NCBI GenBank assembly: GCA_944382025.1
Contig: CALWMQ010000082.1
Coordinates: 1 to 13,738, forward strand
Direction: 5' to 3'
Origin: an uncultured Clostridia bacterium
Lineage (GTDB): Bacteria > Bacillota > Clostridia > Oscillospirales > Acutalibacteraceae
Length of the DNA stretch: 13,738 bases
A program made the translations under genes and the position numbers. The notes under the pieces are model-generated. The model made no database searches, was not told the DNA's origin, and saw only the letters and a list, made by a program, of their open reading frames with translations. This document shows, in pieces, positions 6,573-12,271 of the stretch. Within the stretch, counting starts at the first letter, position 1; the number at the start of each line of letters is the position of its first letter.

Positions 6573-6626
6573 GCCTGCGATTGGAAAAGAAAATGGACGG
6601 CGGATATGGAGGCGGGATGATTTCCG

Positions 6627-7133
6627 TTAGGGAACGGCTGAAGAAAGCTGGGATATGGGAACGCCTTCCAAGGCCAGAAGCCGGGTCTTGACATCCAGGC
6701 CTCCCGCATATCCTGTCAGGCTGCCGTCAGCCCCTACAACCCGATGGCAGGGGATAATAATGGATATGGGATTGTGGCTGACGGCTCCTCCCACCGCCTG
6801 TGGGGACATCCTGTCCCCTATCCGCCGGGCCAGCTGCCCATAAGTGGTTACCTGTCCGTAGGGAATCTGGCACAGCATACGCCATACTGCCCGGCGGAAG
6901 TCGCTGCCCGCCGGGGATAAGGGCAGGACGCATGGGTCAGGCCGCTCTCCGGAAAAATACCTGTCCAGCCAGTCCTCCGCCAACTCGAATACCCATAAGC
7001 CCTTTGCCTCAACCATGAGTCCGTTTACGGATCCATGGTATTTTTGTCCCTGGATCCACAGCCCGGTAAGGCTCTGTCCGTCTGAAGCCAGGGTGAGAAG
7101 GCCTACCGGCGAATGATAAGCGGTATAATACAT
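6627..7133 (-). CDS. ogt: Methylated-DNA--[protein]-cysteine S-methyltransferase (Ogt/AGT)
   Basis: Suicide DNA-repair protein that moves the methyl group from O6-methylguanine (and O4-methylthymine) onto its own cysteine. Numbering from the ATG at 7133 (168 residues): a small N-terminal domain (1-75) starting MYYTAYHSPVGLLTLASDG, then the DNA-binding domain with FRRAVWRMLCQIPYGQVTTYGQLA (79-102) as helix-turn-helix region, and the acceptor motif IIPCHRVVG at 126-134 with Cys129. GYAGG at 141-145 and KTRLLALEG at 149-157 complete the active-site lid. The reading frame extends upstream to 7277, but AGGGGGG five bases before 7133 and an extended -10 promoter at 7164-7172 inside that extension fix the start. 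There is no AraC-like Ada domain. The gene stands alone; its 3' end faces rsmA across repeat copy A. Confidence 0.95.
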   Translation of the reverse strand: MYYTAYHSPVGLLTLASDGQSLTGLWIQGQKYHGSVNGLMVEAKGLWVFELAEDWLDRYFSGERPDPCVLPLSPAGSDFRRAVWRMLCQIPYGQVTTYGQLARRIGDRMSPQAVGGAVSHNPISIIIPCHRVVGADGSLTGYAGGLDVKTRLLALEGVPISQLSSAVP

Positions 7134-7163
7134 GGTATCCCCCCCTTGGTATTGGGTAAGGGT

Positions 7164-7172
7164 AGTATACCA
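7164..7172 (-). promoter_or_regulatory. Extended -10 promoter of ogt
   Basis: On the minus strand TGG (7172-7170) directly precedes TATACT (7169-7164). The best -35 at 17 nt is TTTCCC, which is weak, so recognition would rely on the extended -10. The predicted start lies near 7158, giving a leader of about 25 nt to the ATG at 7133. Confidence 0.65.
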
Positions 7173-7213
7173 TATTCCAAGGGGATGGGAAATCCCCGAG
7201 GATGCCGTTTTTA

Positions 7214-7311
7214 GGCAACGTACGGTATGGGGAATCCGTCGCCGCCCGGCGTGCGGCAGAGACAGAAACCAGTTCAAGATACAGAGTACATCTCCGCCGC
7301 ACCTGGTTGCC
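7214..7311. other. Foldable inverted-repeat element between ogt and spoVAE
   Basis: The 261-base gap 7134-7394 has no credible gene. Its centre can fold: GGCAAC 7214-7219 pairs with GTTGCC 7306-7311, and GTGCGGC 7251-7257 plus GAGA 7259-7262 pair with TCTC 7291-7294 plus GCCGCAC 7296-7302 across a single mismatch, leaving a 28-nt loop. Next to it is a small hairpin, GGGGAT 7182-7187 with ATCCCC 7193-7198. The strand is undetermined because pairs are symmetric and no clear promoter was found. It could be a small RNA, part of the spoVAE 3' end, or a decayed repeat. Confidence 0.4.
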
Positions 7312-7394
7312 GCGGGGATGGGATATGTATGGCAGTCCCCTGCCCAAGAGGCCCGCCAACCTGGGAAGATACTACCAGCCCCGCGAAAAGGGAC

Positions 7395-7760
7395 CTAAGC
7401 CTTGTCCTTGGATTTGGCTACCAGGGCGCATAGGTAACCAAGGAAAATGGCAAAGGCGATCCCTCCGGAGGTGCCGGTTACTCCTCCGGTAAAGATACCG
7501 ATCCATCCTTTTTCCTTTACCGCTTCCTCCACCCCTTTGGCCAGGGAATACCCGAAGCCGGTCAGCGGTACCGTAGCGCCTCCGCCCGCCCAGTTGACCA
7601 GAGGCTCGTACACTCCAACCGCTGTCAGCGCTACTCCCAGAGTTACAAACAGCACCAGGATCCGCGCCGGGGTCAGCTGGGTCAGGTCGATCAGCAGCTG
7701 GCCTACTACGCAGATCAGGCCGCCTACCACAAACGCTTTCAGCAACATCAGCCAATCCAT
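7395..7760 (-). CDS. spoVAE: Stage V sporulation protein AE (SpoVAE)
   Basis: Small integral membrane protein of the SpoVA system, which moves dipicolinic acid with Ca2+ into the forespore and releases it at germination. Numbered from the ATG at 7760, it has 121 residues with about four membrane segments. The hallmark stretch is VVGGLICVVGQLLIDLTQLTPARILVLFV (11-39, only key parts shown: GGLICVVGQLL and LTPARILVLF), then GVYEPLVNWAGGGATVPLTG (49-68) and FGYSLAKGV (69-77), and a Gly-rich segment TGGVTGTSGGIAFAIFLGYL (91-110). The frame is open to a GTG at 7769, but GAGGT abuts that GTG and sits nine bases before the ATG at 7760, so 7760 is the start. spoVAC and spoVAD, its usual partners, are not next to it: upstream is a divergent gene. 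No convincing sigma-F/G promoter was identified. Confidence 0.93.
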   Translation of the reverse strand: MDWLMLLKAFVVGGLICVVGQLLIDLTQLTPARILVLFVTLGVALTAVGVYEPLVNWAGGGATVPLTGFGYSLAKGVEEAVKEKGWIGIFTGGVTGTSGGIAFAIFLGYLCALVAKSKDKA

Positions 7761-7993
7761 GCTTACCACACCTCATTTTGCAGATTTATGAGGTTAGTTT
7801 GTACGGCTTCGGGAGGAATATACTTCTCAAAATATGCATACGGGAAATGCTGTAACCGCCCATTACCCCTCCCAGCGCGCGGCAGCCCCGAATGAAAGAA
7901 GGTTCTCCCGGCTTTAGCCGGTACGGCAGGACATATTTCCGCGGACATTGGGGGTTTTGGGTTTAAGAAGAAGAAAAAAAGCATACAATACTT

Positions 7994-7999
7994 TATAAT
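7994..7999 (+). promoter_or_regulatory. -10 box of the PH-domain gene pair
   Basis: A perfect TATAAT lies at 7994-7999, 35 bases before the start codon at 8034. At 17 nt only AAGAAA is present as -35, but an A-rich tract (7966-7980) upstream could act as an UP element. A second -10-like TACAAT is at 7984-7989. A small leader hairpin, CGCCG with CGGCG around CTTT, follows at about 8003-8016. Confidence 0.5.
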
Positions 8000-8033
8000 A
8001 AGACGCCGCTTTCGGCGCAAGGGGGGAGAATCC

Positions 8034-8468
8034 ATGGAGTTTCGGGCGGGAGACGGCGCCAGAAAAGTACTGATGACACTGATTGCCCTCCTGACCGTCC
8101 TGGCCGCTGGACTGATTGGTTTACTGGCCGGGCTGTTTTCCCCTTGGATACTGCTGGGGCTGATACCGGTAAGCGTGAGCGGATTATTTGTTTTCCTTTG
8201 GTATCCTCCCCGGTTCGCCGCCAGTCTATCCGGCACCTTCGATGGAACCGCTGTACGGGCTTCCATGGGGGTGATATGGCAGAAAGAGATATTCGTCCCC
8301 ATGAACGCCCTGAGAACCTTTGAATGCTGGAAACTGCCTTTCCACCGGTTCTGGAAATGCCGTACCATTATCCTTCGTTTTGCCGGCGGCGCCACAATGC
8401 TCCCCCTGCTGCGGGAGGAGGATGCCCAGCTCCTGGTGGAACGGCTGGAGGAAACCGAAAATCCCTGA
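8034..8468 (+). CDS. Membrane-anchored bacterial PH-domain protein (YdbS-like)
   Basis: 144 residues. Two hydrophobic segments (about 12-34 and 36-56) form a hairpin in the membrane, followed by a bacterial PH-like domain (bPH_2/DUF304 type) at about 66-143. That domain has the pattern of alternating beta strands (VRASMGVIWQKEIFVPMNALRTFECW, 75-100 region) and a C-terminal helix EEDAQLLVERLEE at 128-140. In B. subtilis the equivalent ydbS is paired with ydbT; here too a larger PH-domain membrane protein follows on the same strand 191 bases later. GGGGGGAG just upstream supports the ATG at 8034. The exact molecular role of this family is not well defined; a membrane scaffold or secretion-associated function has been proposed. 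The assignment to the family rests on topology and pairing and is fairly secure. Confidence 0.75.
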   Translation: MEFRAGDGARKVLMTLIALLTVLAAGLIGLLAGLFSPWILLGLIPVSVSGLFVFLWYPPRFAASLSGTFDGTAVRASMGVIWQKEIFVPMNALRTFECWKLPFHRFWKCRTIILRFAGGATMLPLLREEDAQLLVERLEETENP

Positions 8469-8659
8469 AAATGCCATGCGGCAGTTTTAAACCGCCTTCT
8501 TCCTTCGCCGCATAGCTTTCTGCCCGGCCTGCCGGAACAGTGTCGGAGCGGGCATCTTGGCGCAGTCCGGTATGGCGGAAAACTTGGCACCCCAGGGTAC
8601 GGATACCGACAGGGGCGTACTGGTTGAATCATCTGGCCGGTCAGGAGGGTTTTACAAAC

Positions 8660-10093
8660 ATGGAAATACGACCGTATGGGGCTTATGTGCTGTATGACGC
8701 TAAAAAGTGGATACCCCTTTTATTGCTTCCCTTGCTGCGGGTCTTAACCGCTCCCTTGGTTTTCTCTTCCTATCAGGATATTTCCGCTCTGGTACTGGCT
8801 ACCATCCGAGACACCGGCCTATATATGGCCTTGGTAGCCTATTCGGTTCTGCGCTGGCGGTTCTGCCGGTACCAGCTGCGGGAATACGCTCACGGCACTC
8901 TCCACAGCCTCACTCTGACAAAGGGCCTGCTTTTCCCCAACAGCCTCCGCTTATCCGCTGAGGACGCCGCCTCGGTGGAGATGGAATGCACCCCTCTGTT
9001 ATGGCTCCTGGGAGGACGCCGTGTCCGTATCAACACCGCCGGCTTACGCCGCAGATCCGATGCCGTACTGTATCTGTCCGCCGCCCATGCCGCCAGCCTC
9101 ATGGGCCAAACTGTCTACCGCCGTATCCCTCGCCGGTACGCTGCCCGTCTCTGGCCTGTGACGATTATGGCGGCTTCCAGCTCCAACGCGGCTTTAGGAC
9201 TGTTAACCCTGGCCCCTGCCCTTCGCCAGGCCGGCCAGATCGTAGGGCGCCGGGTATCCGATGAAATGATGAGCCTGGCCGGAAGGGTGGTTTCCCTGGG
9301 CCTTCCTCCCCTGCTGGACAGCCTGGCCAATGTCCTGGTACTGGGCTGGGCCTTCGCTTTCGTGAGAAATTGGCTGCGTTACGCCGGTTTTTACGCCCAG
9401 TTGGAAGGTTCCCGCCTCCATCTGGTATCCGGCCTGTTTACCCGCCGGGATGTGCTGATCGATTCGGATAAAATCACTGCCCTGGAACTCCGCCAAACCC
9501 TGTTTATGCGCTTGTTCGGCCTATACACCGCCATCATTACCGCTGCCGGATACGGCCGGGATAAAGGTACCCGTCCTGTTCTGATCCCTGCTGCCCGGCC
9601 TCGCGAACTCTCCGATGCCCTGGATCATCTGATCCCCGATTATCCTATCTGCTCCAGCCATTTACGCCCCCAAAAAAGCGCCCTGTTCCGCTATATCGGC
9701 GCTCCCCTCTGGATGCTATCCGGCACCCTGCTTCCTCTGTGGCTGGGCGGGGTTTGGCAAGTCTTAGCCGCCCTCTGGCTTGTGGGCAGCCTGTGGTGGC
9801 TGACCGTCCGGCTCCTTGGCTTTTTTCAGGCCGGTTTCGGCGTGTCACGGGACGCGGTCAGCCTCTGCTATTCCAAAGGATTAGCCCTTTATCGGGTATA
9901 CGTCCCTTTGGAGGTCGCCGATTGCGCTATGATTACCCAATCCCCCTGGCAAAAACGCAACGGCACCTGTACGGTAGAGGTTCGCTGCTTTGGGGAAAAA
10001 AGACGACGGCACCGGGTTTTTGCCCTTCCTTATTCACAGGCGCTGAAACTGGCCGAAAAACTCCTGAAATACAGTCCTTCACGGTATCAGTAA
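8660..10093 (+). CDS. Multi-PH-domain membrane protein (YdbT-like)
   Basis: 477 residues with three repeats of membrane hairpin plus bPH_2-like domain. Membrane segments lie near 17-35 and 43-65, 164-188 and 212-236, and 347-364 and 366-386. The PH-like domains follow each pair: about 72-155, 240-328 (with LEGSRLHLVSGLFTRRDVLI at 248-267 and ITALELRQTLFMRLFGL at 272-288, typical of the family) and 390-470 (VSRDAVSLCYSKGL at 395-408, ending PYSQALKLAEKLLKY). The motif LRQTLFMRLFGL with following ITAAGYG is the clearest YdbT signature. The frame is open to a GTG at 8540, but AGGAGGG at 8643-8649, ten bases before the ATG at 8660, fixes the start and removes 40 unrelated residues. It partners with the YdbS-like gene upstream; the gap (8469-8659) has an inverted repeat ATGCGGC/GCCGCAT but no T-tract. 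A terminator follows at 10162. Confidence 0.85.
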   Translation: MEIRPYGAYVLYDAKKWIPLLLLPLLRVLTAPLVFSSYQDISALVLATIRDTGLYMALVAYSVLRWRFCRYQLREYAHGTLHSLTLTKGLLFPNSLRLSAEDAASVEMECTPLLWLLGGRRVRINTAGLRRRSDAVLYLSAAHAASLMGQTVYRRIPRRYAARLWPVTIMAASSSNAALGLLTLAPALRQAGQIVGRRVSDEMMSLAGRVVSLGLPPLLDSLANVLVLGWAFAFVRNWLRYAGFYAQLEGSRLHLVSGLFTRRDVLIDSDKITALELRQTLFMRLFGLYTAIITAAGYGRDKGTRPVLIPAARPRELSDALDHLIPDYPICSSHLRPQKSALFRYIGAPLWMLSGTLLPLWLGGVWQVLAALWLVGSLWWLTVRLLGFFQAGFGVSRDAVSLCYSKGLALYRVYVPLEVADCAMITQSPWQKRNGTCTVEVRCFGEKRRRHRVFALPYSQALKLAEKLLKYSPSRYQ

Positions 10094-10161
10094 GCATTCC
10101 GCCATATGCCCGACATGCCATAATTTTATCCTGTCTCTCCCACTTCTGGATCCTAAAGCAT

Positions 10162-10200
10162 GGGGTCTGCCTTTTTGGGCAGGCCCCCACCAGCCTTTTT
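10162..10200 (+). terminator. Terminator of the PH-domain gene pair
   Basis: GGGGTCTGCC 10162-10171 pairs with GGCAGGCCCC 10178-10187, including one U-G pair, around a TTTTTG loop. After nine more bases comes a T5 tract at 10196-10200. The T-tract is a little distant, so efficiency may be moderate. Confidence 0.65.
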
Positions 10201-10221
10201 CTGCCGGAACAAGACATACAA

Positions 10222-10341
10222 AAAGTTTTCGCCCGCCTTTTACAAAAGGCAACGCCTGGGAGCGCCCGCGGGGCGGGCAACAGCGAACAGGGGTTGGAAA
10301 ACCGTCTGCCGCCAGGGCGGCGCGAGGCGATTTTGGAAACC
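10222..10341 (+). repeat. Dispersed intergenic repeat, copy B
   Basis: About 120 bases that match the reverse complement of 6443-6572 (copy A). Long identical or near-identical blocks run from AAGTTTTCGCCCGCC (10223-10237) through AACAGCG-ACAGGGGTTGG (about 10279-10297) to the end TTTTGGAAACC (10331-10341). GCCCGCC 10231-10237 can pair with GGCGGGC 10272-10278. The copy lies between the convergent YdbT-like gene and DUF4340 gene, directly upstream of a rod-like foldable element. The matching may continue past 10341 in other genome copies, but copy A stops there at the rsmA stop codon. Reading frames through it are overlapping, arginine/proline-rich and not believable as proteins. Confidence 0.85.
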
Positions 10342-10350
10342 GCAAGAGAC

Positions 10351-10506
10351 GGCGGGGTCGAAGGACAGAGCCCTCGATGTATCCCACGTGGCAGAAAATA
10401 GCGAACGGGGGGTGACATCGGGGTCAAATCCCCGCAGCTATGTTCTCGACGTGCGGCGACTTGAGGTACTGCCAGAGTAGATGGACCGAGGGGCAGCGCC
10501 CCCGCC
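10351..10506 (+). ncRNA. Candidate rod-shaped structured RNA, class unknown
   Basis: 156 bases that fold into one long imperfect rod. GGCGGGG 10351-10357 pairs with CCCCGCC 10500-10506. CCTC 10372-10375 pairs with GAGG 10463-10466. CACGT 10385-10389 pairs with ACGTG 10449-10453. AGAA 10393-10396 and ATAGC 10398-10402 pair with GCTAT 10437-10441 and TTCT 10443-10446. CGGGG 10419-10423 pairs with CCCCG 10430-10434 in the tip. GGTC 10356-10359 with GACC 10484-10487 is an alternative inner pair, and GGGGC-AGC-GCCCC (about 10490-10502) an alternative small hairpin. No promoter was recognised; the only terminator-like element nearby is the hairpin at 10565. A rod with bulged interior recalls 6S RNA in outline only. 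It could equally be the distal part of the repeat family. Confidence 0.4.
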
Positions 10507-10564
10507 TCCTCCAGGCCGTGAAAAACTTATAACTGCCCATGCCTATGCTGCGCCCTCGCCCTAT

Positions 10565-10610
10565 ACAAACGGAATGAGCCTGCCCAAATGGGCAGGCTCA
10601 TTCCGTTTGT
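10565..10610. terminator. Perfect 21-bp hairpin between convergent transcripts
   Basis: The 21 bases 10565-10585 are perfectly complementary to 10590-10610 around the loop AAAT. The plus-strand side ends in a T-rich run (GTTTGTTT). It sits 39 bases beyond the stop of the minus-strand DUF4340 gene and downstream of the plus-strand repeat/RNA element, so it can stop transcription from either side. Confidence 0.8.
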
Positions 10611-10648
10611 TTCCTTCCGTAGACTTCCTGAAAGTGTCCTCACCCGGA

Positions 10649-12271
10649 TCAGTACACAGTTTCCCCGTTCAGGTACCGCTGGAACTGTTCCAGCGCATAG
10701 GTTACCGTCTTGGCAGCCACCGCATAGGTCTCACCGGAGGGGTGCTTGACAATATACACATTGGGATCATATTTGTAGATCTCTATATAGATGGGCTCAT
10801 CCTCGCTGTCCGGCAGAGGGGTCATATCCAATACCAGTACCGGATCTCCTTGCGGTTCGCCAGGGGCTTTCCCGGTTCGGGCAATCATCAAAAGATCCTG
10901 ATACAGGGTTCGGAAATCCGGGGTACTGTACTGTACGCCGTCCACCGTTACCTTCATCATTTCGTCCCGGTCTTCCTCGTCAGGGAAATGCTCCAGATGG
11001 AACACCGTCTTTTCCCCGTTGATGGTCATGGTGATATCCGACACATCCGTAATGATCCGCTGGAACAGCATGGTATCCGCCAAGTCATCGTATTGGGCTT
11101 CAGCCCAGGGCACGCTGTCCTCCGACAACAGATATATCACCGGGATCTCTTCTCCGTTTACCGCTACCAGGGCATAATACTGGCCGTCCTCATTCTTGTT
11201 CCCCAGCTTAATATCGTATTCCGTGACATTATAGTACGAATACACTGTCTCGGTCTCTTCCCCACTGGTTTCGGACTCGCTGTTCGTATAGGTGTACACC
11301 GCCAGGTTGAACACTGCCCGGGAGTAGGGATTTGTCAGCCCATAGCTTTCCAGATCCTCGGCGGCAGGTCGCGCCTTGGCAACCCCATCGGCGCTGACTG
11401 AGGTATAGGCTTTCAGGGTGCTCATCAGCCCCGTGGTGGAAGAGTCCCCATTTTTGAAATACGGCTTGGTAATGACATACCCGGAATAGTTAAGGGTATC
11501 ATTGTCTTCCTCGGTAGCTTGGCGGAAATCAATTACCTGATCCCGCACCGTGCCAGATAACTCCATATCCCGCATCACAACGCTGCCGTTTTCATCGTCG
11601 TCCTTTATGTCAGGAGCAGTAACAATATTCGTGCCGATATAGTCCAGGGCGGGATGGAGCATGGCGGTCGTAAAGGTGTAATCCACCAGGTAAACCGTAG
11701 ATGTCCCCGCCTCCCGGAAATAATATCCCTCTTTGGAAGGGGCTTCCCGGCTGATTTCAAAAGAGTAGGTGGTATCATCGTGATACGTCACCGTAACCGA
11801 GGCCAGTATCCCATCCTCCTGCTCCACCTTGGACGAATCCTCGTCCCCGCTGGTTGGCAGAGTGGCGTAACCTTCCCCCCCGAATCCAAAGTCCTCAATA
11901 TTTTCGGCGTTGGCCACTACCTCCTGGGAGGCGGTAATGGTCTTCAAATTGTTTTCCAAAACTGACAGCTGGCTGGTATTCAGAGGAAGATCCGCGAATT
12001 CCTCTACCGCCAAATTACCGTCTTCATTCCGTGAGACGGTGAAGGATCCGTCAGCCGTAGTGATCTGAACCGAGGTAACCGGGTCGGATACGGTTTCCCC
12101 TTCCCCGTCCTTGGTCTTATCCACCAGCGTCACGCTGGTATCCGAGGACACGGTGGAGGAGGATACTTCCTCTGCCGGCTGGGGCACTACAAACAGCAGC
12201 ACCAGCAGCAGGGCGACCAGCGCCACCACAGCAACCCCTGCGATCACCAATGTGCGCAGTTGCTTGCTCAT
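10649..12271 (-). CDS. DUF4340 domain-containing membrane-anchored protein
   Basis: 540 residues from the ATG at 12271. A single N-terminal membrane anchor (about 8-29, VIAGVAVVALVALLLVLLFV region) is followed by an acidic, Ser/Thr-rich linker (31-64) and a long extracytoplasmic, beta-rich region fitting the DUF4340 family, starting VTSVQITTADGSFTVSRNED at 65-84 and ending with a helix TYALEQFQRYLNGETVY. DUF4340 proteins are found with GldG-type proteins and ABC-2 transporters; their molecular role is unknown. The frame is open to 12334, but AAGGAGG lies five bases before 12271 and its ATG overlaps the TGA of the GldG-like gene as ATGA, so the two are translationally coupled. It is the last gene of the operon; a perfect hairpin follows at 10565-10610. 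Confidence 0.87.
   Translation of the reverse strand: MSKQLRTLVIAGVAVVALVALLLVLLFVVPQPAEEVSSSTVSSDTSVTLVDKTKDGEGETVSDPVTSVQITTADGSFTVSRNEDGNLAVEEFADLPLNTSQLSVLENNLKTITASQEVVANAENIEDFGFGGEGYATLPTSGDEDSSKVEQEDGILASVTVTYHDDTTYSFEISREAPSKEGYYFREAGTSTVYLVDYTFTTAMLHPALDYIGTNIVTAPDIKDDDENGSVVMRDMELSGTVRDQVIDFRQATEEDNDTLNYSGYVITKPYFKNGDSSTTGLMSTLKAYTSVSADGVAKARPAAEDLESYGLTNPYSRAVFNLAVYTYTNSESETSGEETETVYSYYNVTEYDIKLGNKNEDGQYYALVAVNGEEIPVIYLLSEDSVPWAEAQYDDLADTMLFQRIITDVSDITMTINGEKTVFHLEHFPDEEDRDEMMKVTVDGVQYSTPDFRTLYQDLLMIARTGKAPGEPQGDPVLVLDMTPLPDSEDEPIYIEIYKYDPNVYIVKHPSGETYAVAAKTVTYALEQFQRYLNGETVY

Noticed and set aside
6035..6709. Minus-strand open frame of 224 residues over the rsmA 3' end and repeat copy A
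   Set aside because: Composition (Arg, Pro, Gln-rich) is that of a shadow frame; rsmA is certain on the other strand and the rest lies in the repeat.
7761..7850. Possible sigma-G promoter of spoVAE (GTATG/GCATA-like bases on the minus strand)
   Set aside because: No CATNNTA-like -10 is present at the correct spacing.
10419..10434. tRNA T-arm-like sequence (GGGG, TCAAAT, CCCC)
   Set aside because: The loop has six bases instead of seven, and no acceptor, D-arm or anticodon arm fits around it.
9933..10480. Several overlapping frames across repeat copy B on both strands
   Set aside because: They overlap each other in multiple frames, are low-complexity Arg/Pro-rich, and their similarity to frames in copy A is due to the DNA repeat.
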